DNA of 64,000 nt from contig NC_059385.1 of assembly GCF_019703515.2 (NCBI RefSeq), positions 30,918,001 through 30,982,000 of the forward strand. Direction: 5' to 3'. The stretch is from Myxocyprinus asiaticus. Taxonomy: Eukaryota; Chordata; Actinopteri; Cypriniformes; Catostomidae. The position numbers were made by a program, and so were the translations under genes. Positions 1-10,889 of this stretch are shown piece after piece (position 1 is the stretch's first letter; the number at the start of each line of letters is the position of its first letter). The notes under the pieces are model-generated. The model saw only the letters and a list, made by a program, of their open reading frames with translations, searched no databases and was not told the DNA's origin.

Positions 1-335
1 GCCACGAGGTTGCACCTGAGAGCAGCGAAGAGCTGCGTCCACACGCTGCAAACAAAGTTGCTGGAAGCAAATCACAAAAGCATTTCAGAGGTATTTCAAC
101 TCCTGATGATGTCATGTTTGAGGGACGTTCTGTTGTGTGCCTCATCCAATAGGAGTTGAGAGTTCGATCCTTTAGTGAGCAAGGCTTCATGGGATTTGCA
201 GTCTGTTTTGGACTCCCTTTGTTTGATTTTGGTGCGATTTTTATCAGTAAGATTTACAACTTGGAATGTGGGGGAGTTGAGTAGGACTGTGTTAGGCCTG
301 CCTTTGTCTTCTATCTGAATACATGAGGCCCAACA
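1..335. other. No recognisable feature
   Basis: I see no ORF, terminal repeat or repeat family that I can name in these first 335 bases. The sequence is of mixed base composition and is probably the edge of an older repeat or intergenic DNA. Confidence 0.5.
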
Positions 336-648
336 GCTCTTATGGAAAGAAATTGGTACTTTTATTCACCAAAGTGGCATTCAACTGATCACAATGTTTA
401 GTCAGGACATTAATAACGTTGTTATGTTCAGAATTTCTTATTATCGGAATTATCGTAACTACGACTTTGGCACTTTGCCACTTTGGTGAATTGAAGTACC
501 AATTTCTTTCAGAAACAGCAAAATCTGTACATTATTACAAACTTTTGGCTGCCAGTTTGTACAGATTTTGCTGTTTCTGAAAGAAATTTGTACATCAATT
601 CACCAAAGTGGCAAAGTGCCAAAGTCGTAGTTACGATAAGTCCGATAA
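336..648. mobile_element. Tc1/mariner terminal fragments forming a foldback
   Basis: The piece starting at 336 and the inverted piece ending near 531 match the two ends of the Tc1-like element at 52095-53097 (shared words such as ATTCACCAAAGTGG and CAAAATCTGTACATTATT). In addition 441-531 is an almost perfect inverted repeat of 557-648, with a loop of about 25 bases. No transposase is present, so this is a non-autonomous or rearranged end-only derivative. The family assignment rests on the copies inside this window. Confidence 0.7.
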
Positions 649-721
649 CACAAGAAGGCAGTGTTAATATAGTATTAAAGTGCTGTGTGTAATTTAAAAA
701 AATACTTTATCCTATCCCAGG

Positions 722-1000
722 ATGGCTCAGTTTGCCTGCCTGGGATGGTGCAGACATTACCAACATGATCACACGGGAAATCCACATAATCTTTCCGAAT
801 GTTCATGTACCCTGAAATTGATCCATTCTACTGAATTACTGACAAGCGACATCCCCCATCAGACATTTTTGCATCAGTTCAGACGAGATCACGTTTCCCT
901 CTGGCCAAACAGTGGATATTTCAATAACACTTCCAGCTTTGGCCTCTGAAAGCAGTGCTTTGAATTTCAGTAAGCACAGACAGACTTCAGCAGCAGAACT
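722..1000 (-). repeat. Dispersed repeat family A, copy 1
   Basis: Read on the minus strand, this matches the repeat at 4378-4500 (the word GGCCAAAGCTGGAAGTGTT and the flanking GCTGCTGAA are shared) and, less closely, the copies at about 1940-2510 and 49930-50280. The ORF that can be drawn through it has no protein-like features. I do not recognise the family name. It may be a DNA-transposon or SINE-like relic. Confidence 0.55.
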
Positions 1001-1122
1001 TTTTTAATTAACTGTGCAATCACTCTGGACATTACAAACTTCAGCTTGATCATGTAGTAGATTATTGTGAAGAAAGGCATTATTGACAAAAGTCATGTGC
1101 AAATATACGTGTTTTCAATAAA

Positions 1123-1345
1123 CACCACCAGGAGTGGTGTGGTAGGGTGTAGTGGTAAAAGCTCAGGGCTGGTGACCTAACTGTTACTGGGTCAGTCCCC
1201 ATGATGACTGAACTATAGGTCATCATGATTTGCCCATGTATCCAGATTGCTCCAGGGGGATTGAACTTGTAACCATTCCACAGCAACTTCATGTGAAAGC
1301 CATGGAAACAATTTTGCTGGCCCTGGTTGCCTAGTGATGAATAAA
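1123..1345 (+). mobile_element. Degenerate tRNA-derived SINE
   Basis: The order of elements follows the better preserved SINE at 51525-51722: a GTGGTGTGGTAGGG-like head, a TGACCTAACTG segment, a decayed B-box region, then TTGCTCCAGGGGGATTG. It is much more diverged and its 3' tail is not clear. Assignment is by similarity to the other copies in this window. Confidence 0.5.
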
Positions 1346-1929
1346 GACTATTCTATTTTGAAAACAGGTCAGTTTTAGCTCATATTGCTGTTTAATTGCT
1401 GTTATATATCTTTGTGAGGATAGCCTGTGGAAAAAGAGAGAGCCTCTTTGAAGAGAAGAAATGTTTTGGAAAAATCCTTTGTGGTATTAATTGTGTTCTA
1501 TTTTTATTTATTTATTTATTTATTTAATAGCTCAAATATTTCTTACACAAAATGTGTAAAAATATGTGTTCATGCACATTTGTTGAGTCAAACTATGGCA
1601 CACTATTGTATTATGTTGACACTGTGTTCTAATTGGCTGTTTAAATTGTATCCATCTTTATATATATTTAATCTGTTCCCACTGTAGAAACAATTTATCT
1701 TATAAGCAGTTTATCATTGTTTTACCACAAACAAAGAAGGTGTTCAGCACATAATTTCAGAGTTATTTTAATAGAACAAACGCTTTGTTTTTTAAAAATA
1801 TTCCCCCAAGGTAGTGTGACTGAGGGGGGCTTCTCTTAAGAGAAGAGACCAAGGTCACATTGAGCTGAAGTGTTAAGACTCTCTACATGCTTGAGTGTCA
1901 CACACTTACATGTTTGTGATTATATTGAG
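1346..1929. other. AT-rich spacer with a short (ATTT)n tract
   Basis: No gene or element is recognised. A run of TTTA/ATTT units lies at about 1500-1530. The 86-residue ORF at 1427-1687 is low in complexity, rich in F, L and Y, and is judged a chance ORF. Confidence 0.5.
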
Positions 1930-1939
1930 TTAGTACCTG

Positions 1940-2510
1940 GAGTTATCAAACTGTCTGGAATGCTTGCAATGGTCTCTTGGCATCTTTGTGCTGGAGCAAC
2001 CAACATGATCACAAGGTAAGTTGACATGTTGCTTCCGAGAGTTCGCGTACTCTAGGATCAGCCACATTATGCAGACTCGCCGACAAGCTCCATCTCCTAT
2101 CAGATATTTTTGCATCGGCTCCAGCATGTTTACCTTGAGGTGTGACTGGAAGCGTGTTGCATCAGCAGAGTGGGAGACCCTGGTTCGGATCCCACGTTGA
2201 AACCATGAAGTAATCAAATTGCAACATTAGTGACATGCGCAATTCAGAGGTTGCACTCCACTGATGGTTAGGTTTAGATTTGGGGATTGGGTTGGGGATT
2301 CCGTTTATGAAATATGCATTCCGCTTCACTGTATAACAGCCTGTACAGATTAAAAAAAACTCACTTCACAACTCACTTTTGGTGCCCCTCCGTGGACATT
2401 ACATCAGGAAAATGGAACTCATGCATGCTCATATGCCATACTTACCGCTTTGGCCACTGGGGGCAGTGTTTCACATTTCGGTAAGCATAGACCGATTTTA
2501 GCTAAAGAAA
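1940..2510 (-). repeat. Dispersed repeat family A, copy 2
   Basis: On the minus strand this stretch carries the same landmarks as the copy at 49930-50280: the TTGGCCACTGGGGGCAGTG core, TTTTGGTGCCCCTC, GTGGACATTACA and the run ATTTGGGGATTGGGTTGGGG. It also contains a B-box-like GGTTCGGATCCC at about 2182, so part of the family may be SINE-derived. No coding capacity. Confidence 0.55.
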
Positions 2511-3030
2511 AGTCAACTTACTGTTTTTGATTTCACTGCTGACTCTACTTTTACTGCATTACTAAAATGTATTTAAAAAACAAAACAAAAAATATACAAA
2601 CTATATAATCAAGACTATATACTGTACCTATTGTATATGCAGTAATACATTGGATGTTAAATGTTAAACTCAAGATTTTTAAAGATTTCTTTTATCACAA
2701 TATTACAATTAAGTAAACCAGAGTTGCCAAGAATAAGGCTACATTTAAACTGTAGCCACAGGTTAATTTTTTTCTGCAGTTTGAAGGTTTGACACATTAC
2801 ATAAATTACCTGAATGAAATGTTTGCATAACATATTTTGCTTTTCCCAATTTATACTTTACCAATGGTGGGACTGTCCGATAATATGATTCACAGTGTGG
2901 GGATAAATTTGTATGAGAGGGGCTCTGGTAGGCTGAATGAAAGGACCAAGAAGGAGATGAATTCCAAGTATCTGAATAAGGAAACAGTAAGGTAAATATT
3001 TAAAAACCCTGAAACTGTAAATGGTTAAAT
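2511..3030. other. AT-rich spacer, nothing recognised
   Basis: Low-complexity AT-rich DNA with no convincing ORF, terminal repeat or RNA gene. Confidence 0.5.
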
Positions 3031-3231
3031 AAAGGTGCACTCTGTAATTCTAATCCAATACACTTTTTTGTCAAATTCTGCAAATATCTCATCACAGTCT
3101 GCTAGCTGTCCATTCTGTGGGTTGGCTGAAAAAAACATCTAGTATTTGTACTCAGCCCTGGCTCTGTAAATGGGACAAAAACAAAGTGGAACAGACTGGT
3201 CCACACAACACTACTCCAGCCAATTAGCAAC

Positions 3232-3680
3232 TGTCATATGTATTGTGTTGATTCATGTCTTTTATTTTGAAATTCTAGTTCCTGGTTCATGTCATGTGTT
3301 TCTGTTTCCCTTGTCATGTGATTCCTGTTTTCCCTCCATGTTCTTGTGTCATGTTTTCATTGGGTTATTGTTTAATTAGCTTGTTATGAGTTCTGTTTGT
3401 TCATTGGTTTATGTTCTCCCACGTCTTGTATTTAAGCCCTCATGTTTGCATTGTCTGGTTGTCAAGTATTGAATGTGATGGTATGTGTTTGGTACGCCGT
3501 AGTCAAGCCGTAGTCAAGCCGTAGTCAAGCCGTAGTCAAGCCGTAGTCTAGTTTAGTCCATGTTCATGTTTTGTTTTGTAGTCAGGGTTACTGGTTCACA
3601 TTTGTAAATAAACTGCACTTGGGTTCTTCATCTCATCATCATCATTGCCATCATTGTCAGCAGTTCCAGCATACGTTACA
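3232..3680 (+). mobile_element. Solo LTR with 5-bp target duplication
   Basis: The segment begins TGTCATATG and ends CGTTACA, the usual TG...CA of an LTR, and is flanked on both sides by GCAAC (3227-3231 and 3681-3685). An AATAAA lies at about 3607, followed by GCACTTGGGTTCTT as in fish LTR R-U5 regions. No gag or pol adjoins it, so it is a solo LTR left by recombination. A minisatellite (3497-3550) sits inside. Confidence 0.75.
3497..3550 (+). repeat. 11-bp minisatellite CCGTAGTCAAG, nearly 5 copies
   Basis: Four perfect tandem copies of CCGTAGTCAAG run from 3497 to 3540 and a fifth partial copy follows. The array lies within the solo LTR. Confidence 0.95.
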
Positions 3681-3796
3681 GCAACAGGGGGTGGTTCTTC
3701 CGCGTGCACAGGATAGGGGAGGTGGGGGCAGAGTGAGAGGAGAAGAGTGATGGCAAATCTGGCTGATGTGAACTTTCTAAACTCCAAGGAGGACAA

Positions 3797-3976
3797 ATGG
3801 CTGAGAAACAGACCAAGAGAAAAAGGTCAGACGAATATAAACTAAAAAAGAAGGATTATGATAAATTGAGGGCTAGGAGCCGCGTCAACATCGGCAAGGC
3901 TTTTCAGCAGTGGAGAGACCTCCGAGAGGTAAAAGGCTTGAAGACGGATGCAGAAGTTGCTTTTTCTTCTCGATAG
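3797..3976 (+). pseudogene. Short exon-like ORF of a transposon-linked protein
   Basis: An ATG-started frame of 59 codons encodes a basic N-terminus (MAEKQTKRKRSDEYK) followed by RSRVNIGKAFQQWRDLREVKG and KTDAEVA. I recall an NIG-AF-RW-LR-KTDAE pattern of this type at the N-terminus of many fish proteins linked to mobile elements, but I cannot name the family. The frame ends in an apparent TAG. Adding one base near 3960 would instead continue it as a leucine-rich stretch into GATAG followed by GTGGGTAAC, a plausible splice donor, so the exon has probably lost one nucleotide. It lies inside the TIR element 3031-4213 and just downstream of the solo LTR. It falls below usual ORF length cut-offs. 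Confidence 0.55.
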
Positions 3977-4377
3977 GTGGGTAACATAAATTTTGCTATG
4001 TTTCACAGAACCCATATATGCTGTTGTTGTGATGTTAGATTTAGTAGCAGGAGAGATGTGAGTGTCTGGAGCTGGTGTGTGTAAAACCGTCTCTCGTGCA
4101 TGAATTTGGGGGGGCGGAGCTTCCAAAGGAGCACTGAAGGGAGGGGTGTGTTTGTTTTGGCAGTTGAGTTCGAATATCAACAGTGTTTCTCAGGAATCGC
4201 TGAGTGCACCTTTAAAAGTGAACTATTATACAGTAAATTTGACTTCTAAATAGAAAAGATGTACATGGGTCACACTTTCTGGCGTTAACCTCCAGGAAGA
4301 TGACAAAATAATGGTGGGAAAACAACAGCATCTGTAAGTATTAGCTAACAGACTGATCACACTGTAAATTCAGCATC

Positions 4378-4550
4378 AGGAGGTCGAAAGTTCTGCTGCT
4401 GAATTTGGCCTATGCTTACCAAAATTCGAACCAATGCCCCCAGTGGCCAAAGCTGGAAGTGTTGTTGAGGTGAAATGTCCACAGGGTGCTGCCAAAATGA
4501 CATAATACAGTCAACAGTAATACATATTTTATTAACTGTACTCCCTAACT
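4378..4550 (+). repeat. Dispersed repeat family A, copy 3 (left part)
   Basis: Matches the copy at 49930-50280 in the same orientation (GCTTACC, AATGCCCCCAGTGGCC, GTCCACAG, ATATTTTAT). The match stops at 4550, where the hAT element begins, and resumes at 9675 with CCCTAACCCAAATCCCAACC. This gives an independent empty-site check of the hAT boundaries. It resumes again after the LTR-like insert at 10035-10115. Confidence 0.65.
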
Positions 4551-5768
4551 CGGGGGTGTCTAAAGTCAGGCCCGCGGGCCATCTGCGGCCCTCCGACTGC
4601 TCCGATGCGACCCGCGAGAGACTTTAGAAACAGAACAGAATTAGACCCACTATGGAGAAATTATATGAAATGGAGTTAATTAACAGAGGTTCGGGAGGAG
4701 CATGTTAATTTTAATCTGACAAATCACAGCCCGTGAGTAGGAGTATATAAGCTGCTGCTACCTGCTTCCTGTGACAACTCTCCTGACATGACAGTCTTTC
4801 TGGCATTCGGCCCCACCCATTGCCCATGAACAGACCCAGACAGTCTGATAATCAGATGCAACTACGCTGCAAAGCTTTCGCCTTCATCAGAACAGCTCTT
4901 TCATCCAAACAATCTCGTTATTCAACAGAAGCGGCCACAGCAGCTCATTTTGTTTTTTTGCAGTATTGACGGCTACCACTTTAAGTGTTATTTTTTACTC
5001 TTTCTTTCTTTCTATGCTCCATTCGCTGAAGCAGTTTATAGCGTGAAGTTGCTTCTGTAAACTGGCTGCTCCGGCTTTATACATGTGAAACAGCTCCCTA
5101 CGACTACTCATATGTTCTCTTATCTAAACTTTCCATACAGAAAGTAATGCGAGCTGCCTCCGTGAATGGGCGCCATTCCGGCTTCATGCCATTAGAGTTC
5201 CATTTTTATTAGAACGCGAGAGAAACAAATGTTAACTACTCAATCAATCCACCATTTTAACCCCCAGTGTTTTTAATCTGGTTCTTTCGCACAGGTGATT
5301 CCTGTCAGCCTCATTACCTCACCTCGCAGCGCAGTTCATTTAGGGCGTACTCTATCCAGCGACTGTTTGTCATCTTCTAACATGAATATCACGTTTGTTT
5401 CTCCCTCCAAAGTGCCCTTCGGAGCGTGATTTATTCCATTCTGAACACAGGGGCTATCATGCAACAGAGAACTCCTTTCAATCGACCGATACTCTAATGA
5501 CAACTTTCAAACCAACGCAGACATTTTAGTGTGAGTTCGCTGCCGTGCAGCACACACTCTGACCATTCCACAGCACACTGCAGTTATACACAGCCTCTGT
5601 CCGAACAGACACGAGCCAAAATTAGGTCCGTAAGAGGTGGCTCATGTTCTGTGTCCCAAATCATTCATAATCATCCTGCAATGTGTCTCACCTCCTCTCA
5701 GCATTCGAGCTTGCCCAGCCGCGCAGCCCTGATAATACGAAGCAAGCATATTCATGCTGTTCACACCA

Positions 5769-7073
5769 GTGGCGGTACTAGGGTCAGTGGACAATCAGGG
5801 CTTAGCCCAGACCTCTGTGGATATGGGGCCATCCTTTGATGAAATATCAGAATATAATACACTTTATAATAAAAACCTGAATACATCTATGATGTCATTT
5901 ATATAGTAAACTAAAAAAGTCTCACTAACTTTTGTCTCAGATATGCTCGAAGATCAGAAATTGCATGCTTTTATCATCTATCCTTTAAAACGCGATTTAA
6001 AAAAAAAACACTACGTGAAAGATCCAAGTTCGTGGGAAATGGAGGAGTCAGGAGACAGCGAACAGTTGAGCATTTATTTTCTTCACACACTTTAGATTAA
6101 ACAAAAAGCTCTCAGTGGCCAACTCAAACAGGGCTTTAATATGTCCTCAAACTATGCAGTCTCTGGGTTTTGCTGCTGGTCATTCAGACACCACTGCTCT
6201 TAGCCACTCTCTCTCCCACTATGATGCTCTGGCGTGCCTTATCAGGTCTCCCTCCACCATCACTATAATGAGAGACAGGTGTTCGATTAATTACACCCCA
6301 GGTGATGAGCCTTACCGCTTTCCCTCTCCCGCAGACAGACACATGACCACGCCCCCCATGCCACACACTATTTTGTCCCTTTCGGCTTTCTGTAGTTTGA
6401 CACACATTGTGTACGGCTGTATACACTTTTCATTGATTCGTCGGGTGCTTAAGTTAATTTACAAGAAAGCAAGTTGTTAACAAGCTAAATTGGTACTAGA
6501 GATGAAAAATAATAGCTAGATCACCTAAAATTTGCTATGTTTGTTGTATCATGTCTTAATTAAGAGTTTTGCTAAACACGCAAATGTCCTGGCTCTTGAC
6601 TTTAAAGTAAGCAAATTCCTCGAATACATCTGTATATATTACTCCTTGTTTTCAGTATTATACATGTAAATGTTTGGTACTTACTGCATCTGGATAGTCC
6701 AACTCAACACAGTTTCCAAGACACATAGCCGCAATTGCGTGCTGCAAGCTCTCTTTTTGCATGGGCACACAAAGGCTACATGAGAGCTGGAAAGCAGCTG
6801 CCAACAAGACAGATCATGGGTACTGAATTGAGTCTGTATTTGGTGTTGTCAGTACCATAGAAAGAGAGGAATCATACATTTATTTACAGTATATTACCCT
6901 AACTTTAAAATGTAATGTTAAAATAATAAAATGTAATATGTTTTCATATCAACTTGATATCCAAGCACTGGTACTTATGATGTCACTACAAAAAGATGAT
7001 CAAAACATTCGGGGCTTTACGGAAAACATTCGTGGCTTAAGCCCCAGTAGCCCAGCCCTGGAGCTGCCTATGG
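5769..7073. mobile_element. Nested hAT-like element, 1.3 kb
   Basis: It is flanked by perfect 8-bp duplications TTCACACC (5761-5768 and 7074-7081). The ends AGTGGCGGTACTAGGG and (reverse complement) ATAGGCAGCTCCAGGG are imperfect inverted repeats, and the next bases (AGGGCTTAGCCC / GGGGCTTAAGCC) also pair. The ORFs within (for example 6115-6480) have no recognisable domain, so it is non-autonomous. It inserted into the larger hAT. Confidence 0.7.
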
Positions 7074-8032
7074 TTCACACCTATTGCAATGTGAGTCATT
7101 TCCTATGCAAGATGTATATAGTACAGCAGGTGACAGTCATACTCCTAAGGAGCGAATGAAGTGAATACTTTAATAATGATTGCAAGTCCATTTCTCCTGC
7201 ATATCAGTATGCAGTACAGAGCCAATTTATTTCTAAATGTTACTAATATTTATTTTCTCTTCTCTATCTCTAGACTCATGTCCCAGAAACGTCGACTGCA
7301 TGCTTTTCTAATAAGCTCTAATAAGCTTTAGCAGTCCACATGTTTTCCCCTCAAATAAGCATTAGCAGCCTGAGGTTACCCCTCAGGCAAGTGCAGCCCA
7401 CACTCCAGTGGCCGTGGAACTTTTTACAAATTTCTTAGGGTTGTGAAATGTGTATAAGTTTATAATGCCTGAAATTGCACCATCTGCAAGGATTTCACCA
7501 ATATTATTTCCAGCAGGTCTCTACAAGAGCCCATCTAATATCCCTTCAACGGGATTGTTCACAGGTTTTCCTCTTGCTTTTGCTATCTAGGTATCACTCC
7601 AAGACTTCACCGTTACCTTCCAAGGAGCCAAAGACAGCAAACATTTAAGTTGCTAGAAAATAAACCGTGGTGCTCTTACCACTGGCTCAAAACATCCCTA
7701 AGCAGCACAAATGGGCTGTCCATGTGCCACAACTGTGGCGTCTTTGGGGCCATATGACAAACTCCCTCGACACTGCAAAGTAGCGCAAACGTGCCATACA
7801 GGTGCCACAACTGCAGCGTCATTCATGCAAACTAAATATATATACACATCACAAACCACAATTCGGCAAGTTTCTCTACTCAGTGCCACCTGTCATTCGG
7901 ACGCAGTGTGAACCTACGCAATTTGGGCCACAGGGTCTCCCGTTCAAATGCAGTATGAGCTCTCCCATTCAAGCGCAGTGGTGGTGCAGTAATCTTAGGA
8001 GCCTTTTAGCATTTCCCGTTAACCTTCACATC
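7074..8032. other. Interior of the large hAT, unrecognised
   Basis: Between the nested element and the tandem duplication I find no domain-bearing ORF. The overlapping 60-85 residue ORFs on both strands at 7698-8062 look like chance frames. Confidence 0.45.
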
Positions 8033-8585
8033 ATGACAAACGTAATAAAGTTGTATTCTTAACTAAACTTTTGCTTCCCTCAAAGCTGCATGTAAACGTA
8101 ATTTACATGTTTTCCATAACTAATCATTTGCTTCCCTTACAGACATATATAAAGGTAATAAATGTATGTATATTTCTAACTAACCATTTGCTCCCCCTAC
8201 AGGTAAGTACAAACTAACCTTTGCTTCCCTTACAGGTGTTGATAAATCTAATAGTCATTTGTGCCCTACTTGATACTACAGCAACAGTGCCCCACCTGAC
8301 ACTGCCACAACAGTCCCCCGCCATGACAAACATAGTAAAGTTGTATTCTTAACTAACCTTTTGCTTTCCTCAAAACTGCATATAAATGTAATTGACATGT
8401 TTTCCATAACTAACCTTTTGCTTCCCTTACAGACGTATATAAAGTTAATAAATTTACGTATTCCTAACCAACTATTTGCTCCCCCTACAGGTATGTACAA
8501 ACTAATCTTTGCATCCCTTACAGGTGTTGATAAATCTAATAGTCATTTGTGCCCTACTTGATACCACAGCAACAGTGCCCCACCC
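8033..8585 (+). repeat. Direct duplication, ~290-bp unit, two copies
   Basis: The first copy starts at about 8033 (ATGACAAACGTAATAAAG, GTTGTATTCTTAAC) and the second at 8323 (ATGACAAACATAGTAAAG). The order of landmarks is identical (GACATGTTTTCCATAAC, TTGCTCCCCCTACAGGTA, AGTCATTTGTGCCC), with an offset of 290 bases. Each copy contains three TTACAG/CTACAG words resembling splice acceptors, which may be accidental. Confidence 0.9.
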
Positions 8586-9600
8586 ATGCCAAATGTGTCA
8601 ATGTGTAATCAGGACTTGAGTCCAGGCTTGAGCTCTGAGCCCTCCAGTATACGGACAGCAAGCCAAAGATGCTTACCACTTCAACACAAGATTACATTAA
8701 CATACGAACTACTGAAATTCATATTCTGGGCACTGGATGTCGCTATCACGTGCAGCTGCTATTCACAGCGCATCGTCTCCACTAGTGCGTTCTGTGCTGC
8801 CTGTTGCCATCAGTTTCATCCACTGGCAGAGTTCAACAGAAGTTTGGAATACTCCTTATTTCCAAGGAGGAAGCGCCCCACAGAAATAATGATGCATTTA
8901 TTAAAGGACTGACATGAGGTTAGATACTTTACTCATGTACTTGTCCTTGTTAAAATGTCCCAATTCCTCACATCATACAACCGAGTAGAGCTCCTGTTGT
9001 ATGAGCACACAGAGACGCACGAACCAAGCATACTCTTCCAGAACGTCCTCTGTAGCACTGGGAAGTATACTGTAATTAATTGGTTCGTTCTGGTATTTCA
9101 TTGAAACAAGAATTATTCACGGGTTTCCCAGTGCCATTTGAGTGAGGACATACTGTACTGTAGAAGAGAGCACTTAAAACACTTGCACATGCACATCTAT
9201 AAAATCAAATAAAAATCACATTTGTAACGCAAGTAACAACAGAACAGAAGTTATAATTGTATAGCTAAAAAGTAATTCCTTGATAAATAAAGAGTAATTC
9301 CTTGCATCACTTCATAAAGTGATAAAATGTAATCTGATTCTGATTATTGTGATGGGTCACACCCAACACTTGCTGTATAGCAGCTCTATATATGTGCATT
9401 GCAGTGCCACTGAATATTAAGATGCATCACTGTTCCATTATAAGTGTTCTTTGTGAGTGAAATACCCTATTCTTTATTTACATGTAGGACCTACACAAGC
9501 ATACCATAGAGCACAAATTATGATTAAAATTTGCATAATATTAAGCGTACAATATAAAGATTATTCATTGTGGCAATCTAGTAGCTTTTAGCAAATTTTA
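8586..9600. other. 3' interior of the large hAT, unrecognised
   Basis: A 108-codon ORF (8586-8912) has no recognisable motif. The rest is AT-rich. It runs to the hAT right terminus at 9674. Confidence 0.4.
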
Positions 9601-9737
9601 ACATTATTACAGTCATGCTGCCCCTTAGTTTTTTCTGCATTTGGCCCCTGACCGAAAAAGTTTGGACACCCCTGCCCTAACCCAAATCCCAACCCTAAAC
9701 CTAAAAGTCAGTTGGGTAAAAATTTAATTTTGGAGCC

Positions 9738-10034
9738 TGTGGCAGACAAGCCTCTCGTTCATCGGGAAAGGAGGAAGCAGGAACCAGATTAACAATCAAA
9801 AAGACTTAAATTCAACATAAAACACTGAACTGAAACATAACAAAAGCACACACACAAAACACTGCTGCGTGTGTCTCTCTCTCTCTCTCTCACTCTCTCT
9901 CTCTCTCTCTGGCATCCCTGGCTCCTCCTTTTGTCTCTTTTGGGCAACTCAGCGCTGGGTGTGAATCCTCTCGGCACGGCCACACCCTCCTCCTCATCAC
10001 AGAGCCAAAAAGTAATCACATTTAATCTGTCACA
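9738..10034 (-). mobile_element. Putative solo LTR with (TC)n tract
   Basis: The segment is bounded by TGTGGCAG and CTGTCACA, that is TG...CA with short inverted ends, and it interrupts dispersed repeat A, which resumes at 10035. Flanking pentamers GAGCC and GCACC agree at only 3 of 5 positions. A CT/TC microsatellite occupies about 9873-9911. There is no internal region. A short DNA element is the alternative. Confidence 0.45.
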
Positions 10035-10115
10035 GCACCACTAGAAAAGTTGAACATGTTTAAATTGATGCAAAAATGTCTGATGGGGTATGACGCTAGT
10101 CAGAAATTCGGCAGT

Positions 10116-10440
10116 ATGGAGTCAATTTTAGGGAACATAAGCATTTGGATCGTTCTAAGACATTCTGTTCTGTTTGATAAAATTTCAGATATCGGTATAA
10201 TAAAGTCAAAATGTACAAAATAAAATAAAATAAATAAATAGGTTGTATGCTGACACCCTCATGCAAGCAAACTCTCAATCCTTGGAATGAGCAAATAGCA
10301 ATGGTTAACGTTTGCTCTTTATTTCCATCCTGTTAGGTTCCATACTGATAATTTCTTTGCCAAGCTAGAATTTAAGTAATATTCCAGTTCAATACAAGTT
10401 AAGCTCAATAGCTCAAATAATGTTGATTAGCAAAAAATAA

Positions 10441-10479
<39 letters not shown>

Positions 10480-10889
10480 TTAATCATCCCTCCTTTTCTT
10501 AAAAGCTTGGTCTTTGAGATGTTGTCTGTTCCTATAGACTGTACTGTACTGTACTGTTACTGTAGACTGCATAATCTTCATATAGAGAGCTGCAGAACTG
10601 CAACTCTGTAAATATCATATATAGGTCATTCCTACAATTCAGTGACATTCCGGCTTTGAAACGTTTGAAAAATAAAACATACTTTTACAAGTTTCTTCAT
10701 GTTTTATCATTACAGGGACTCATTAAAGATTGTATAAGTCATACTGGTCAAGCTAAATTACTAAAAAATTCAGATGTCCATCCAGTTAAATGGGCAGCAT
10801 CAGGCTGGACAATAACAGGGTGGACATTCAGTGGATAAATTAGTCACTGCATGGTCTGTGACTGATATCTAGGAAACATATTTGTAAAC
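10116..10889. other. AT-rich spacer with (ATA)n microsatellite
   Basis: The only clear feature is a trinucleotide AAT/ATA run at about 10439-10481. The ORFs here are short and low in complexity. Confidence 0.6.

Larger units (their letters stand above)
3031..4213. mobile_element. DNA transposon with AAAGGTGCACTC termini
   Basis: The left end at 3031 reads AAAGGTGCACTC and the right end at 4202-4213 reads GAGTGCACCTTT, a perfect 12-bp inverted pair. The following bases also agree partly. TTAA-like sequence lies just outside both ends, but I cannot call a clean target duplication. The element is interrupted by a solo LTR (3232-3680) and contains the short exon-like ORF at 3797-3976. The superfamily is uncertain. 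Confidence 0.6.
4551..9674. mobile_element. 5.1 kb hAT-type DNA transposon, transposase not found
   Basis: The left end CGGGGGTGTCTAAAGT and right end (reverse complement CAGGGGTGTCCAAACT) form inverted termini of the hAT/Charlie type. They are flanked by 8-bp duplications CCCTAACT (4543-4550) and CCCTAACC (9675-9682), differing at one base. An 8-bp duplication is diagnostic of hAT transposition. None of the ORFs inside looks like a hAT transposase, so the element is non-autonomous or decayed. It contains a nested second hAT-like element (5769-7073) and a 290-bp tandem duplication (8033-8585). The interior is otherwise unrecognised. Confidence 0.75.

Noticed and set aside
722..949. 75-codon ORF
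   Set aside because: Lies in dispersed repeat A and has no domain or codon pattern; a chance frame.
3497..3550. CRISPR-like array
   Set aside because: Head-to-tail 11-bp minisatellite without spacers, in a vertebrate LTR.
5531..6480. ORFs of 102 and 121 codons as hAT transposase
   Set aside because: No DDE, BED zinc-finger or hAT dimerisation pattern; opposite-strand ORFs overlap them.
9873..9911. TC-rich tract as a promoter element
   Set aside because: Ordinary microsatellite inside an LTR-like insertion, no transcript evidence.
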